DNA of 64,000 nt, from positions 26,685-90,684 of the forward strand of contig JAUXAC010000004.1 in the NCBI GenBank assembly GCA_030615035.1, written 5' to 3'. Position 1 is the first letter of the stretch, and each line of letters opens with the position of its first letter. The stretch comes from Dehalococcoidia bacterium (GTDB taxonomy: Bacteria > Chloroflexota > Dehalococcoidia > Dehalococcoidales > RBG-16-60-22). The position numbers and the translations under genes were made by a program. A model generated the notes under the pieces. It searched no databases. It worked only from the letters and a program-made list of their open reading frames with translations, and was not told the DNA's origin. Below, one piece after another: positions 42,290 through 53,871 of the stretch.

Positions 42290-42412
42290 GGTTGTTTATC
42301 AATCCCACTTCGATTTAATATTTATTAGGTGACCCTCCCCCCGAAGAGTCTTCGAGGGATGGGGTTTCTGATTACAAAGCTAAAAGGGGTGAGGTTAATA
42401 AATCTTAAAAGA
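42290..42412. repeat. Interspersed repeat, degenerate copy
   Basis: Contains GGGTTGTTTATCAATCCCAC, TATTAGGTGACCCTCCCCCC and AAAAGGGGTGAGGTTAATAAATC. The hairpins are worn; only termini are well kept. It lies in the divergent gap between holA and the 75-residue gene. Confidence 0.65.
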
Positions 42413-42519
42413 GTAAGGTTGACAAATGCTCCCTATTGAGAAATAATCGCACAAAGAGTAGAATAAATACCAGCTTGGTAATATTCCGGCTGATATTGCC
42501 GGAGTTAAAAGGTGAGATA

Positions 42520-42747
42520 ATGTCGGAAAAACCTGAGGAACTGAAGAAGCTAGCGGCTATTGCTGCTGACATGCAACTCCCGGCTAAGTTGAGAACCAAC
42601 GCTATTGAGCAGATCGGTAATATGATCAGCCACGAAGCACTTCTCGTCTTACTAGAGCTAGCCGCCAATGAAGGGTTAATGACCAAGGAAAGAGACTTTG
42701 CCCTTAAGCAAGCCAGAGAAATAATAAAAAAGACAAGCCCCATATAA
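42520..42747 (+). CDS. Small helical protein upstream of YchF-like GTPase (75 aa)
   Basis: 75 residues from ATG 42520 (AAAGGTGAG upstream), rejecting the 28 upstream codons. The sequence is helical, with two or three short amphipathic helices (AIAADMQLPAKLRTNAIEQIGNM and LLVLLELAANEGLMTKERDFALKQAREIIKK), like a HEAT-type or adaptor helix pair. No family recognised. It is 34 bases ahead of the ychF-like gene and is probably co-transcribed with it. Confidence 0.6.
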   Translation: MSEKPEELKKLAAIAADMQLPAKLRTNAIEQIGNMISHEALLVLLELAANEGLMTKERDFALKQAREIIKKTSPI

Positions 42748-42781
42748 TTTGGCTTAATAAGAAGGGCGTGCGGTTAGACTG

Positions 42782-43888
42782 ATGAGTATTGGTAGTGGCA
42801 TCATCGGGCTGGCTAAAAGCGGCAAGACGACCATCTTCAATGCTTTAACCAAAGGTAAAGCTGATACCGGAAGTTACACTGCGGAAAGCCTAGTGCCACA
42901 TGTCGGCGTAGCCAAGGTTCCAGAGCCCCGTCTGAAGATATTAGCTGACATGCTTCAACCCAAGCGAGTAGTCCCGGCTGAGGTAAGGTACACTGATATA
43001 GGGGCTTCCGTTAAGAGCCTGGTTAAAGACAAGGGTATAGGTGGCGAATTACTGAACCAGCTCTGCAATGTAGATACCCTCATTAATGTCGTCCGCGCCT
43101 TTAGGGATGAAAGTATACCCCATATTGAGGGCAGCCTGGATGTGGAGCGAGATATCGCCACTATGGATTTAGAGCTTGTCTTTTCCGACCTAGCCATTAT
43201 TGAGAGAAGGCTAGAGAGGATTGAGGTGTCCTTAAAAGGAGCCAAACCGCCTGAGCGCCAGGACATTCTCCGAGAGCAAGAGACTTTAATGAAGTTTAAG
43301 GCTGATCTGGAAAAAGATGTGCCCATCCGGGAATTAAAGCTAACCGCTGATGAAGTGCGAACTATCGCCAACTACCAGTTCCTCACCGCCAAGCCGTTGT
43401 TGATAGCGGTCAATATCGGCGAAGAACAGCTGCCCGAGGCAGAATCTTTAGAAGCAGAGTTGAATTCACGTTACTCACGGGAAAAATGTCGTGCAATTAC
43501 GCTCTGCGGCAAATTGGAAATGGAGCTGGCTCAATTAGATAACAGTGCTGCCGAGGAATTTCGCGCCGATTTTGGCATAAAGGAATCCGGGCTTGACCGC
43601 ACTATCAAGCTATCTTACGAATTATTGGGGCTAATTTCGTTTTTCACTACAGCTTCAAGTGAAGTTAAGGCCTGGTCCCTTAAGAAGGGGAGCAATGCTC
43701 TTAAAGCCGCCGGTAAAATCCACACTGATATGGAAAGGGGATTCATTCGAGCTGAGGTAATCAGCTACGATGACCTGGTCAAGTGCGGCAACCTGTCTGA
43801 GGCTCGTAAGAAAGGGCTTCTACGGCTGGAGGGCAAGGACTACATAGTCCAGGATGGCGATGTAATCACCTTCCTGTTTAATGTGTAG
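42782..43888 (+). CDS. Divergent YchF/Obg-family ATPase/GTPase
   Basis: 368 residues with the domain order of YchF: a G domain, a helical insertion and a C-terminal TGS domain (DMERGFIRAEVISYDDL...DYIVQDGDVITFLFNV). The G1 motif is GLAKSGKTTIFN (usual GLPNVGKSTLFN); the region equal to G3 reads DIGAS (D72-A75) instead of DxxG; G4 is VNIGEEQ (N-x-x-E, as in ATP-preferring YchF). Loss of the G3 glycine suggests altered or absent hydrolysis. It may be a second YchF paralogue rather than the housekeeping copy. Confidence 0.82.
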   Translation: MSIGSGIIGLAKSGKTTIFNALTKGKADTGSYTAESLVPHVGVAKVPEPRLKILADMLQPKRVVPAEVRYTDIGASVKSLVKDKGIGGELLNQLCNVDTLINVVRAFRDESIPHIEGSLDVERDIATMDLELVFSDLAIIERRLERIEVSLKGAKPPERQDILREQETLMKFKADLEKDVPIRELKLTADEVRTIANYQFLTAKPLLIAVNIGEEQLPEAESLEAELNSRYSREKCRAITLCGKLEMELAQLDNSAAEEFRADFGIKESGLDRTIKLSYELLGLISFFTTASSEVKAWSLKKGSNALKAAGKIHTDMERGFIRAEVISYDDLVKCGNLSEARKKGLLRLEGKDYIVQDGDVITFLFNV

Positions 43889-43892
43889 GCTA

Positions 43893-44300
43893 TCAGTCAG
43901 TACCCTTTAAATCGCTATCAGCCTTGCGTACAATTAGTTTAAGTCCGTCTTGCCGCACCACCACAACTTGCTCACCGATATCCATGTTTCTATCCAGTGA
44001 TTCAGCCCCCCAAAGCTCGCCCTTAATCCTGACCTGACCCTCTGGCGCTAACGGGCTGGCAACCTTACCCTTACTGCCAATCATAGTGGGCAGGCCAATT
44101 ACGGTTTGCCTCTTCAAAACCCGGGTAACAAACCAGAAATCAACAACCGCAAAGACCGCATAGGCTGCCATCACCGCAATAAGTGCCACCAGAGGTATTT
44201 CAATCCCCCATTCTGGCAGCACCCACCGCCAAATCGCAAACAGGGCGGCTTCCACCGCCGAAGTGCTAACAATAGCCAATACTAGTCTGGCTGCAGTCAT
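43893..44300 (-). CDS. NfeD-like short membrane protein
   Basis: 135 residues. Two membrane segments (residues about 3-25 and 33-60) are followed by a beta-barrel OB-like domain (GSKGKVASPLAPEGQVRIKGELWGAES) with an ending KLIVRKA. This is the short NfeD class, usually partnered with stomatin-like proteins, but no stomatin gene is near. Convergent with the YchF-like gene (4-base gap). Confidence 0.8.
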   Translation of the reverse strand: MTAARLVLAIVSTSAVEAALFAIWRWVLPEWGIEIPLVALIAVMAAYAVFAVVDFWFVTRVLKRQTVIGLPTMIGSKGKVASPLAPEGQVRIKGELWGAESLDRNMDIGEQVVVVRQDGLKLIVRKADSDLKGTD

Positions 44301-44362
44301 CTTTCTGCCTGATTCCCCCGTCTATATTATAGCAGGATAGCAAGGCTGGTTATCAACTTTCA

Positions 44363-44515
44363 GGTTTTTATTTGGTGACCCTCCCCCTTTATCCCCCTCC
44401 CCTTGATAAGGGAGGGGGAGTTATTATAGAAGAGGGGCTGACGCTCCTCTTAAACACCCCAAACTGGAAGGACAAGCTGGCGCCCCTCTTAAATTCCCGT
44501 CAGGGAAAAGAAGAT
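44363..44515. repeat. Interspersed palindromic repeat
   Basis: Contains GGTTTTTATTTGGTGACC, CCCCCTCCCCTTGATAAGGGAGGGGG, GAGGGGCTGACGCTCCTC and GGCGCCCCTCTT. It lies just upstream of the rpoB promoter. Confidence 0.8.
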
Positions 44516-44563
44516 AGGCTGTCAAATAATGGCAAAAAAATCTTAAAAAAATCCTAAAAGGGC

Positions 44564-44592
44564 TTGACAAGCTTTTGATGTAGTGGTATTAT
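44564..44592 (+). promoter_or_regulatory. Promoter of rpoB-rpoC
   Basis: TTGACA (44564-44569), a 17-base spacer and TATTAT (44587-44592), near-consensus. The transcript would have a leader of about 140 bases before the rpoB ATG; the leader is AT-rich and contains AAGGAG 11 bases before the ATG. No ribosomal protein genes (L10/L12) precede it in this window. Confidence 0.8.
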
Positions 44593-44739
44593 TTAAGGTT
44601 GACTATGCCTCTTAGACTTTCACCCCGTTATATGTTTCCTTAAATATGTTTTCTTTCAGTAAAGCCACAGGTCTTAGCTCAGAGTAGCAGTGTAGTTGTG
44701 TAATAATTTTGTGCCCTTTTTTAAGGAGTAGAGTTAGCG

Positions 44740-47700
44740 ATGGTTTTTGTGCCACCAACCCGCAGTGACAAGAACACCCTTCCCATTTCAAGAAAATCTT
44801 ATGCCAGGTTACCCCAGATATTAGATGTACCCAATCTGATTAAAGTTCAATTAGACTCGTTTCAGCGGTTTCAGGAAAAAGGGCTAAAGCAACTGCTGGG
44901 GGAGGCATCCCCAATTAAAGACTTCAGCGGCAACAAGCTGGAGTTCACCTTCATAGCTTATGAGTTCCGTGAGCCGCGGTCGGGACGCTCCGAGCAAGAG
45001 TGCCACGAGCGAAACTTAACCTATTCAGTTCCCCTTTATGCCAGGGTACGTTTGCTAATTAAAGAAACCGGAGAAATCAAAGAGCAAGACCTGTTCTTCG
45101 GTGACATTCCCCTGATGACAGCTAAAGGCACCTTTATAACCAGCGGTGCCGAACGAGTGGTGGTGAGCCAGTTGCTGCGCTCACCGGGTGTCTATTTCAC
45201 TACCGAGGAGGATGCCGCCACCGGGCGGGAATTCTGCTTTGCCAAACTAATCCCCACCCGTGGCGCCTGGCTTGAGTTTGGGACGAGCAACCGTAATGTA
45301 ATCTCAGCCAAGATAGATGGTAAACGGAAGATTCCGATTACCACACTGCTTCGCGCTATTGGCTACGGCAGTGACGAGGAACTGCTCAGTCTTTTCTCTG
45401 CGGAGGATAATTCCTCAGAGCACCAATTTATCAGGTCGACTATTGAGCGTGAGCCATTGGTTAAGGATGAATCAGAAGCTCTGCTTGACATCTATAAGAA
45501 ATTACGTCCGGGAGAGCTGCCCAATATTGAAAATGCTAAGAGGCTAATACGGAACCTGTTCTTTGATTCGCTACGCTACGACTTGGGGGCGGTGGGCCGT
45601 TATAAGCTTAACAAGCGACTAGGACTTAGTATTGACCTGAAAGAGCGAGCTCTTACCAAAGAGGATATTGTTGAGATAGTCAGGCACATTATTATGATTA
45701 ACAATGGTAGCGACATTAGCGACGATATTGACCATCTTGGCAATCGGCGGGTACGTACTGTTGGCGAGCTGGTTCAAACCCAGCTCCATGTCGGGTTATT
45801 GCGCCTAGGGCAAGCAGTCAGGGAGCGTATGAGCATTATTAGCACCGAGGGAATCACTCCCAGCGCTCTGGTCAATATCCGACCCGTAGTGGCCGCAGTC
45901 AGGGAGTTCTTTAGCGGCTCCCAGCTATCGCAATTTATGGATCAAACCAACCCTCTGGCTGAGCTAACTCATAAGCGTCGCCTGTCAGCCATGGGGCCGG
46001 GCGGTCTATCCCGCGAGCGTGCCGGCTTTGATGTCCGCGATGTTCACTTCTCTCACTACGGTAGAATCTGCCCCATCGAGACGCCGGAGGGGCCTAATAT
46101 TGGTCTCATTGGCTCTCTGGCTACCTACAGTAGAGTTAACGAATATGGTTTTATTGAAACTCCTTATCGCAAGGTTATTGCCGAGATAAGCAATACCAGT
46201 GATAAGCTGGTGGGGCAGACAACCCGCGAGGCAGTGCTTAGTAGCAAGGGCAATACAATAATAGAAGCCTCTACTACTATTACCCCTCAGCTTGCCGCCA
46301 AGCTAGCCAAGCTAAAACCTAGAACTATAAAGGTAGTGCCCTTCGTCTCTGAGGAGGTTGTTTACCTATCAGCCGATGAGGAGGAGCAGATTACCATTGC
46401 TCAGGCTGACGCCCGGCTTGACCAGAATAACCAATTTATCGAGGAAAAGGTTGAAGCCAAGCGAGGTAGCCGCTACCTACAAGAGGTACCTGATAAAATC
46501 GCTTTAATGGATGTCTCACCCAAGCAGGTAGTCAGTGTCGCGACCGCATTAATTCCCTTCCTAGAGCACAATGATGCCAATCGTGCTCTGATGGGGGCTA
46601 ATATGCAGCGACAGGCGGTGCCCCTGCTTTGCCCGGAGGCACCCCTAGTAGCTACCGGCATGGAAACGGAAGCGGCTAAACATTCCGGGCAGGTACTCTT
46701 CGCCAGAAATGCTGGGGTGATAACCGAGATTAGCGGCACAATTGATGATAAAGAGGAGGCTAAATATCGCATTGTAGTTACCAGAGATGATGGCGAAAAG
46801 GACGAATACGAGCTAATGAAATTTGTGCGCACCAATCAAGGAACCTGCATTAGCCAGCGCCCCTTAATGAACAAAGGAGACCGAGTAGAACCGGGACAGA
46901 TTCTAGCCGATAGTTCAGCTACTGACCAGGGAGAACTGGCACTAGGGCAAAATGTGCTGTGCGCTTTTATGAGCTGGGAGGGCTATAACTTTGAGGATGC
47001 CATCATCATTAGCAGTCGCTTAATTGAAGAAGATAAGTTTACCTCCATTCACATTGCGAGGCATGAGGTAGAAGCCCGAGACACCAAGTTAGGACCGGAG
47101 GAAATCACCAGAGATATACCCAATGTAGGTGAGGAAAGCCTGCGCGAGCTTGATGAAGATGGCATTATTCGGATTGGTGCCGAGGTAAACCAAGACGATA
47201 CACTGGTTGGTAAAATTACCCCAAGGGGAGAGACAGAGCTATCGGCGGAGGAGAAACTGCTACGGGCTATCTTTGGTGAGAAAGCACGAGATGTGAAAGA
47301 TACCTCGCTGCGAGTGCCTCACGGTGAGTGGGGCAAAGTGATCAATGTGAAGGTCTACTCCCGTAAAGACAGTAAAGACACTGGCGATGACCTGCCGGCA
47401 GGGGTTAACCACTGGGTGCAGGTCTGGATTGCCCAGAAACGAAAAGCCTCTGTAGGCGATAAACTAGCTGGGCGACACGGCAATAAGGGGGTCATTGCTC
47501 TCATCGCACCCAAAGAGGACATGCCTTTCCTACCCGATGGCACCCCGGTAGATATTATCCTTAACCCTATAGGCGTCCCGTCGCGTATGAACATCGGGCA
47601 AGTTTTGGAAACCCATCTGGGCTGGGCTGCTCAGACACTGGGCTTCAAGGTGCTCGCCCCAATCTTTGATGGTGCCGATGAGGTTGCTATTGAGGACGCC

Positions 47701-48588
47701 CTGGCTAGAGCTTGGATGGCTCAAAAAGCAGCTGTGGTTAACCAAAGCCTTAGCAATGAGATTCCTGCTGTACAACTGGAGCGGGCCAAGGCATGGGTGG
47801 CAAGCCGGGGTTACGACGGAGACAGGGTATTCAACGATGATTACCCAGGAGAGGCAAGGGAGGTATGTCTGCGGCTCTGGCTGGAAGACCTGGACATAGC
47901 TAGCCGTGACCTTAACTCACAGGAGTTAGAGCAAGTGGTGGAAAAGGTAAATGCCGAGGGGAAATTTAGCCCGCCTACTTTCGGCAAGGTTATACTCCGC
48001 GACGGTCGTACTGGTGAGCCTTTTGACCAGCCAGTGACGATAGGTAACATTTATATGATGAAGCTAATCCACCTAGTTGAGGATAAAGTTCACGCCCGCT
48101 CTACCGGACCATATTCCCTGATTACCCAACAACCCCTGGGCGGTAAGGCCCAATTCGGTGGTCAGCGCTTTGGTGAGATGGAGGTATGGGCACTGGAAGC
48201 CTATGGCGCTGCCCACAACCTTCAAGAAGTGCTAACAATCAAGTCAGATGATGTGACTGGGCGAGCCAAAACCTACGAAGCTATAATTAAAGGTGAGGAT
48301 ATCCTCCAACTTGGTGTGCCGGAATCATTTAAGGTTCTGGTTAAGGAACTGCAAAGCTTAGGACTTGCCCTTGAAGTGATTAACGAAGAAGTTCCTAAGT
48401 TGGAGACAGAGCTTGAAGTTGAGGAGGCTATAGAAGAAGTGCCCAAGTTGGAGACAGAACTACAAAGTTTAGGACTTGCCCCTAAAGTGATTGACGAAGA
48501 AGAGACAAAGATAATTCCTACCAAAGAAGCTGTAGAAGAAGTCCCCAAGCTGGAGACAGAGCCTGAAGTTATCGAAGACACGTCCTAG
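44740..48588 (+). CDS. rpoB: RNA polymerase beta subunit
   Basis: 1282 residues, cytoplasmic catalytic core subunit. Conserved segments: [14 protein letters not shown] at the N-terminus, [32 protein letters not shown] (rifampicin region, all usual sensitive residues present), [44 protein letters not shown], and [16 protein letters not shown]. Residues about 1216-1282 are an acidic C-terminal extension with three copies of EEVPKLETE and a duplicated LQSLGLA...VI unit. It is transcribed with rpoC, 19 bases apart. Confidence 0.97.
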   Translation: MVFVPPTRSDKNTLPISRKSYARLPQILDVPNLIKVQLDSFQRFQEKGLKQLLGEASPIKDFSGNKLEFTFIAYEFREPRSGRSEQECHERNLTYSVPLYARVRLLIKETGEIKEQDLFFGDIPLMTAKGTFITSGAERVVVSQLLRSPGVYFTTEEDAATGREFCFAKLIPTRGAWLEFGTSNRNVISAKIDGKRKIPITTLLRAIGYGSDEELLSLFSAEDNSSEHQFIRSTIEREPLVKDESEALLDIYKKLRPGELPNIENAKRLIRNLFFDSLRYDLGAVGRYKLNKRLGLSIDLKERALTKEDIVEIVRHIIMINNGSDISDDIDHLGNRRVRTVGELVQTQLHVGLLRLGQAVRERMSIISTEGITPSALVNIRPVVAAVREFFSGSQLSQFMDQTNPLAELTHKRRLSAMGPGGLSRERAGFDVRDVHFSHYGRICPIETPEGPNIGLIGSLATYSRVNEYGFIETPYRKVIAEISNTSDKLVGQTTREAVLSSKGNTIIEASTTITPQLAAKLAKLKPRTIKVVPFVSEEVVYLSADEEEQITIAQADARLDQNNQFIEEKVEAKRGSRYLQEVPDKIALMDVSPKQVVSVATALIPFLEHNDANRALMGANMQRQAVPLLCPEAPLVATGMETEAAKHSGQVLFARNAGVITEISGTIDDKEEAKYRIVVTRDDGEKDEYELMKFVRTNQGTCISQRPLMNKGDRVEPGQILADSSATDQGELALGQNVLCAFMSWEGYNFEDAIIISSRLIEEDKFTSIHIARHEVEARDTKLGPEEITRDIPNVGEESLRELDEDGIIRIGAEVNQDDTLVGKITPRGETELSAEEKLLRAIFGEKARDVKDTSLRVPHGEWGKVINVKVYSRKDSKDTGDDLPAGVNHWVQVWIAQKRKASVGDKLAGRHGNKGVIALIAPKEDMPFLPDGTPVDIILNPIGVPSRMNIGQVLETHLGWAAQTLGFKVLAPIFDGADEVAIEDALARAWMAQKAAVVNQSLSNEIPAVQLERAKAWVASRGYDGDRVFNDDYPGEAREVCLRLWLEDLDIASRDLNSQELEQVVEKVNAEGKFSPPTFGKVILRDGRTGEPFDQPVTIGNIYMMKLIHLVEDKVHARSTGPYSLITQQPLGGKAQFGGQRFGEMEVWALEAYGAAHNLQEVLTIKSDDVTGRAKTYEAIIKGEDILQLGVPESFKVLVKELQSLGLALEVINEEVPKLETELEVEEAIEEVPKLETELQSLGLAPKVIDEEETKIIPTKEAVEEVPKLETEPEVIEDTS

Positions 48589-48607
48589 AGAGAGGTAGCC
48601 GAAGAAG

Positions 48608-51600
48608 ATGTTTGAAGTTAATGAGTTTGATGCCGTACGCATCTCTCTGGCTTCACCGGAGCAGATTAGGAGCTGGTCCTATGGTGAGGTAACCAAGCCA
48701 GAGACTATCAACTACCGCACGCTGAAACCAGAAAGGGACGGGCTTTTCTGCGAGAGAATCTTTGGTCCCACCAAAGACTTCGAGTGTTATTGTGGTAAGT
48801 ATAAGAAGATACGCTACAAGGGAGTTATTTGCGATAAGTGTGGAGTCGAGGTAGCCCGAGCCAAGGTACGCCGAGAACGTATGGGACACATTGAACTAGC
48901 CTGTCCGGTAAGCCATATCTGGTTTGCCAGGGGAACACCTAGTCGGTTGGGACTACTACTTGACCTGTCACCGCGGAGTCTGGAGCATGTTTTGTACTTT
49001 TCCCATTATATTATCACCTCGGTAAATGAGGAAGCACGCCAGGAAGCAATTAAACAGCTTGAGGAAAATACCACGCAGGAAATAGCCGAGCAGCAAAGCG
49101 CATTGGAAGCTAAAATCGCCCAGATGGAGCAAGAGAAGGCAACCGTGGAGGAAGTAAACCAACTCCGACGTAATTTCAGTGATGAAAAGACACAGCTTGA
49201 GGAGAGACTTCCCACAGAGGTGGAACGCCTCAAAAACCTGCACACGCGAGAATTGCTGACCGAGAGCCAATATCACGAGTTCGGGCAGAAATATGGTCAG
49301 GTTTTTGAGGCGGGGATGGGAGCCGAGGCTATTCTCCAAATTATTAAGGGCATTGACCTTGATGAAATACGCAACAACCTCCTTCAAGAAACCCAATCTT
49401 CTTCAGGGCAACGTCGCAAGAAAGCAAGCAAGCAACTGCGGGTAGTAGAGGCCTTTCGCAGTAGCGGCAATAAGCCGGAGTGGATGGTCTTAACAGTGTT
49501 GCCTGTCTTGCCCCCCGACCTCCGACCTATGGTTCAGCTAGATGGCGGCAGGTTCGCCACCAGCGACCTCAACGACCTGTACCGACGCGTCATTAACCGC
49601 AATAACCGATTGCGTCACTTAATAGAAATAGGGGCACCGGAAATTATCATTCGCAATGAGAAGCGGATGCTCCAAGAAGCCGTTGATTCCCTCATTGACA
49701 ATGGCAGACGGGGACGAGCTGTCTCCGTCAGCGGTAATCACAAATTGAAGTCACTCTCAGACATGCTCCGGGGTAAACAAGGACGTTTCCGACAGAATCT
49801 GCTTGGCAAGAGAGTTGACTATAGCGGGCGCTCAGTCATCGTTGTTGGGCCAGAACTCAAGCTTCACCAATGTGGTTTGCCCAGACGAGTGGCTCTGGAG
49901 TTATTTAAGCCCTTTGTTATGCATCGATTGGTGACGCAAGGTCTTGCTCCCAACATTAAGAGCGCTCGACGGCTGGTGGAGAGAGCCAAGCCAGAGGTAT
50001 ATGATATACTGGAGGAAGTCATCAAGGAACGACCGGTGTGGCTTAACCGGGCTCCCACCCTGCACCGACTCAGTATCCAGGCCTTTGAGCCGGTGCTCAT
50101 CGATGGCAGCGCCATCCAGATTCACCCCCTGGTATGCTCTGCTTTCAATGCTGATTTTGATGGCGACCAGATGGCAGTTCACATCCCCCTATCTAAAGCC
50201 GCCGTCAAAGAAGCTAGAGAGCTGGCACTCAGTCACCACAATATGCTATTACCCAGCAGTGGTGAGCCAACGATAACTCCAACCCTGGACATGGTTCTCG
50301 GGTGCTACTACCTGACTACCATCAGGTCTGGAGCCAAAGAGGAAGGCACGCTTTTCGGTAGTTTTGAAGAGGCAAAACTTACCTATGAACTAGGCGCTCT
50401 TGACCTCAGAGCCGAGATTGAGGTGAGGGACCAGGAAAGGGGCGGACAAAGAGTTAAAACCAGTGTTGGCCGGATTATCTTTAATGAAACTCTGCCCCCA
50501 GAGCTAGATTTCTATAATAAAACAATTGATAAGTCAAGCTTAAAACAAATAGTAACCGAGTGCTGCAAGCTACTAAGAGATGAAGATACCGCTGTAGTGC
50601 TGGATAAGATCAAACAGCTGGGTTTCCACTATGCCTCCAAGTCAGGGACTACCGTGGCTATGAATGATATTCAGGTTCCCCAAGGTAAATCCAAGCTACT
50701 AGATGAGGCAGAGGAAAGGGTTGCCATTATTGAAAACCAGTATCATCGTGGCTTAATTACCGAGGACGAAAGGTATAATGGTATCGTGGGAGCATGGATG
50801 GAAACCACCGACAAGATTACAAGTACTATTTCAAAAACGCTTGACCACTATGGTGGTATTTACATAATGGCGACTTCAGGAGCCAAGGGTAATATTTCCC
50901 AGATTACACAGATGGCAGGCATGCGGGGCCTGATGACCGACCCTTCAGGTAAGATAATCGAATTTCCTATCAAGTCGAGCCTTCGTGAAGGACACAGTGT
51001 TCTGGAATACTTTATCTCTACCCATGGTGCCCGCAAGGGACTAGCTGATACAGCGCTAAGGACATCTGACAGTGGTTATCTCACCAGACGCCTTATTGAT
51101 GTTGCCCAGGATGTTATCATCTTTGAAGAGGACTGTGGTACTACGGCTGGCATATGGATATCCGAACCACAAGAAAAGGGGATACTGCCTGCACTTGTTG
51201 AGCGAATAACCGGTCGGCTGGCGGCGAGCAAAGTAATTAATCCCAAAACCAAGGAAACTATCGTTGACCGAGACGAGGAAATCAACGAGCAGAAGACAAA
51301 CGAAATTATTACTGCCGGGGTAACCAAGGTTCATGTCAGGTCTCCACTTAGCTGCCAGTCGAAGCGAGGTACCTGCCAGATGTGCTATGGCAGAGACTTT
51401 ACCCGTGGGCGCCTAGTCAATCTCAATGCCGCCGCAGGCATAATTGCGGCTCAGAGCATTGGTGAACCGGGTACCCAGCTAACACTGCGTACCTTCCACA
51501 CCGGCGGTGTAGTTGGACTTGATATCACCAGTGGTCTACCCAGGGTAGAAGAACTTTTTGAGGCAAGAGCACCTAAGGGGCAAGCCATTATCTCAGAAAT

Positions 51601-52738
51601 AAATGGTTTGGTTGACGTGATTCAGAATGAGGAGAGCAGAAGAATCAAGGTTGCCAGCTCTGAGGTATTTCAGGATGAGTATTCACTTCCCGCTGGCTGG
51701 CAGGTTATGGTGGACAACGGTCAATGGGTAGATACAGGCACCGTACTAGCCACCCCAGCCCCTAAAGCTAAAGCGAAAGCGAAAACGAAAACGAAAGCGA
51801 AAGCGGTCGCCTTATCTGCCAAAACCCGGCCTACCTTAGCTCGCATCGCCGGTAAGGTAACCATTAAAAATAAACGACTGTTTATCAGTTATGAGGAGAA
51901 AGAAGAGCGAGAGTATGCTGTCCCGACTACTTCCAGCATTCGAGTTCAAACTGGAGACCAGATAAAAGCCGGGCAGCGACTCACCGATGGGTCGGTAAAC
52001 CCCCAGGACATATTGCGCATTTTGGGTAGAGAGGCTGCCGAACGATATATGGTGGATGAAGTACAAAAGGTATACCGCTCCCAGGGAGTGAATATAAATG
52101 ACAAACATATTGAGATTATCGTCCATCAGATGCTGACCAAGGTTCGCGTTGATTCTGCGGGTGACACTGAACTAGTGCCTGAAGAGCTGGTAGACAAGTT
52201 CGTTTACGAGGACATTAATGCCAAGGTACTGGCTGAAGGGGGTGAGCCAGCTACTGCCCACACCGTGTTACTGGGCGTAACTAGAGCCTCACTGAGCACC
52301 GATAGCTGGTTAGCGGCTGCCTCCTTCCAGGAAACCACCAGAGTCCTTACCGAAGCCGCAGTTTACGGTAAGATAGACAGACTGGTTGGGCTTAAGGAAA
52401 ATGTAATTATAGGTAAGCTGATTCCAGCCCATTACCTGCCTCTCGAAGAAGCGCCGGAGTTAGAAGCTGGTGAAGAAGAACCAGAGGAAGCGCTAGAGCT
52501 GATGGCCGATGAAGGGCACGGAGAAGTATCAAGCATTGTAACCGGTGAAGACCTTGAAAAAGCACCAGACATACTAAGTCGAGAAGAACTCAAGGAAAAA
52601 CCGAGTCTGTCAGCTGAAGGGGATGAGAGTGGGGGAGAACCAGAGGAAGCACCAGACGTATTAACTCCTAAAGAACACGAAAATACACCGAACCTGGCAA
52701 CCGGTGAGGAAGAAGATGAGGAAAAACCAGCCACCTAG
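48608..52738 (+). CDS. rpoC: RNA polymerase beta' subunit
   Basis: 1376 residues. Zinc site [23 protein letters not shown] at the N-terminus; catalytic [16 protein letters not shown]; second zinc site with CGTTAGIW and [13 protein letters not shown]; bridge/trigger region [26 protein letters not shown] Lys/Ala/Thr low-complexity insert (residues about 1052-1066) lies in the late lobe, and residues about 1278-1376 are a strongly acidic tail. ATG 48608 is preceded by AGAGAGG. A repeat-type terminator hairpin follows the stop. Confidence 0.97.
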   Translation: MFEVNEFDAVRISLASPEQIRSWSYGEVTKPETINYRTLKPERDGLFCERIFGPTKDFECYCGKYKKIRYKGVICDKCGVEVARAKVRRERMGHIELACPVSHIWFARGTPSRLGLLLDLSPRSLEHVLYFSHYIITSVNEEARQEAIKQLEENTTQEIAEQQSALEAKIAQMEQEKATVEEVNQLRRNFSDEKTQLEERLPTEVERLKNLHTRELLTESQYHEFGQKYGQVFEAGMGAEAILQIIKGIDLDEIRNNLLQETQSSSGQRRKKASKQLRVVEAFRSSGNKPEWMVLTVLPVLPPDLRPMVQLDGGRFATSDLNDLYRRVINRNNRLRHLIEIGAPEIIIRNEKRMLQEAVDSLIDNGRRGRAVSVSGNHKLKSLSDMLRGKQGRFRQNLLGKRVDYSGRSVIVVGPELKLHQCGLPRRVALELFKPFVMHRLVTQGLAPNIKSARRLVERAKPEVYDILEEVIKERPVWLNRAPTLHRLSIQAFEPVLIDGSAIQIHPLVCSAFNADFDGDQMAVHIPLSKAAVKEARELALSHHNMLLPSSGEPTITPTLDMVLGCYYLTTIRSGAKEEGTLFGSFEEAKLTYELGALDLRAEIEVRDQERGGQRVKTSVGRIIFNETLPPELDFYNKTIDKSSLKQIVTECCKLLRDEDTAVVLDKIKQLGFHYASKSGTTVAMNDIQVPQGKSKLLDEAEERVAIIENQYHRGLITEDERYNGIVGAWMETTDKITSTISKTLDHYGGIYIMATSGAKGNISQITQMAGMRGLMTDPSGKIIEFPIKSSLREGHSVLEYFISTHGARKGLADTALRTSDSGYLTRRLIDVAQDVIIFEEDCGTTAGIWISEPQEKGILPALVERITGRLAASKVINPKTKETIVDRDEEINEQKTNEIITAGVTKVHVRSPLSCQSKRGTCQMCYGRDFTRGRLVNLNAAAGIIAAQSIGEPGTQLTLRTFHTGGVVGLDITSGLPRVEELFEARAPKGQAIISEINGLVDVIQNEESRRIKVASSEVFQDEYSLPAGWQVMVDNGQWVDTGTVLATPAPKAKAKAKTKTKAKAVALSAKTRPTLARIAGKVTIKNKRLFISYEEKEEREYAVPTTSSIRVQTGDQIKAGQRLTDGSVNPQDILRILGREAAERYMVDEVQKVYRSQGVNINDKHIEIIVHQMLTKVRVDSAGDTELVPEELVDKFVYEDINAKVLAEGGEPATAHTVLLGVTRASLSTDSWLAAASFQETTRVLTEAAVYGKIDRLVGLKENVIIGKLIPAHYLPLEEAPELEAGEEEPEEALELMADEGHGEVSSIVTGEDLEKAPDILSREELKEKPSLSAEGDESGGEPEEAPDVLTPKEHENTPNLATGEEEDEEKPAT
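51766..51806 (+). repeat. Low-complexity hexamer repeat inside rpoC
   Basis: Tandem GCNAAA/ACGAAA-type hexamers (AAAGCGAAAGCGAAAACG...) encode [14 protein letters not shown] between two ordered parts of beta'. Such runs change length easily by slippage. Confidence 0.8.
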
Positions 52739-52769
52739 CTTTCTTACCCGGGCATTTCAAAGAAAATAG

Positions 52770-52795
52770 AAGAGGGGCTTCGCCTCTCTTTTGTT
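52770..52795 (+). terminator. rpoBC terminator made of a repeat-family hairpin
   Basis: AGAGGGGC-TTC-GCCTCTCT stem followed by TTTTGTT, 31 bases after the rpoC stop. The same hairpin module occurs throughout the interspersed repeats; the rest of the repeat (GAGGGGATTGAGGGGGTGAG) continues to the ruvB start. Confidence 0.75.
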
Positions 52796-52836
52796 ACCTT
52801 TCCCCCTTCTTGAGGGGATTGAGGGGGTGAGATAAA

Positions 52837-53859
52837 ATAGCTCGCATCATATCAGGTAAACCCAGCACTGAGGACATACCACTTGACACCAGCCTCCGAC
52901 CGCGCCGCTTCGATGACTTCGTCGGACAGGATAAGATAAAGGGCAATCTGAACATAGCCATCACTGCGGCCAAAGGTAGAGGCGAGGCGCTAGACCATAT
53001 ACTACTCTACGGTCCACCCGGGCTGGGTAAAACCACCCTGGCTCATATCATCGCCGCTGAGATGGGGGTTAAGATCAGGATTACCTCAGGACCAGCAATT
53101 GAGCGCACCGGCGACATGGCAGCCATCGTAACCAATCTTCATAGCCAGGATGTACTCTTCATTGATGAAATCCACCGCCTCAATCGGGCAGTAGAGGAGA
53201 TTTTATACCCGGCTATGGAGGAATTTGCTCTGGATATTATCATCGGCAAGGGGCCTGGTGCCAGGAGTCTGCGACTAAACCTGCCCAACTTTACCCTGAT
53301 TGGTGCCACCACCCGCTTTGCCCTGCTGAGTCCGCCCCTCCGCGACCGATTTGGGGCTGTCTATCGCCTTGATTTTTACGACCAGACATCTATAGAAAAA
53401 ATTCTTAAACGTTCCGCCCGCATTCTCCAGATAAAAGCCGAAGACGAAGGGCTAAGCGAAATAGCCCGTCGAGCCAGAGGCACGCCTCGCGTGGCTAACC
53501 GATTGCTCAAGCGGGTCAGAGACTACGCCCAGGTGATAGCCGATGGCGTAGCCACAAAATCAGTGGCTGTTGAAGCACTATCCAAGCTTGAAGTCGACCC
53601 AATAGGTCTGGATGAGATAGACCACAAGGTACTCCACACTATCATTGACAAGTTTAACGGCGGTCCGGTGGGACTGGAGACTATCGCTGCTTCCATCAGC
53701 GAGGAGTCAGATACCATAATGGATGTTTACGAGCCTTTCCTTTTGCAGCTGGGCTTTCTGGAGCGAACCCCCCGCGGACGATTAGCCACCCAGCTAGCCT
53801 ATCAGCACCTCGGCCTGCCCTATAATAAAGAAAAACCCCCACAGCCGACTCTGTTGTAA
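52837..53859 (+). CDS. ruvB: Holliday junction branch-migration ATPase RuvB
   Basis: About 340 residues, the normal length, if translation starts at ATA 52837 (ATA GCT CGC, '[10 protein letters not shown]...'). The frame is closed by a TGA at 52828, and no ATG, GTG or TTG occurs before the ATG at 53062, which lies past Walker A (GPPGLGKTT) and would give an inactive product. Other motifs: [16 protein letters not shown], Walker [10 protein letters not shown], sensor [19 protein letters not shown], Arg-finger region, and the C-terminal winged helix. GAGGGGGTGAG, the end of a repeat, is just upstream. Its usual partners ruvC and ruvA are 6.6 kb away. Confidence 0.88.
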   Translation: MARIISGKPSTEDIPLDTSLRPRRFDDFVGQDKIKGNLNIAITAAKGRGEALDHILLYGPPGLGKTTLAHIIAAEMGVKIRITSGPAIERTGDMAAIVTNLHSQDVLFIDEIHRLNRAVEEILYPAMEEFALDIIIGKGPGARSLRLNLPNFTLIGATTRFALLSPPLRDRFGAVYRLDFYDQTSIEKILKRSARILQIKAEDEGLSEIARRARGTPRVANRLLKRVRDYAQVIADGVATKSVAVEALSKLEVDPIGLDEIDHKVLHTIIDKFNGGPVGLETIAASISEESDTIMDVYEPFLLQLGFLERTPRGRLATQLAYQHLGLPYNKEKPPQPTLL

Positions 53860-53871
53860 TATAGCTGTTTT

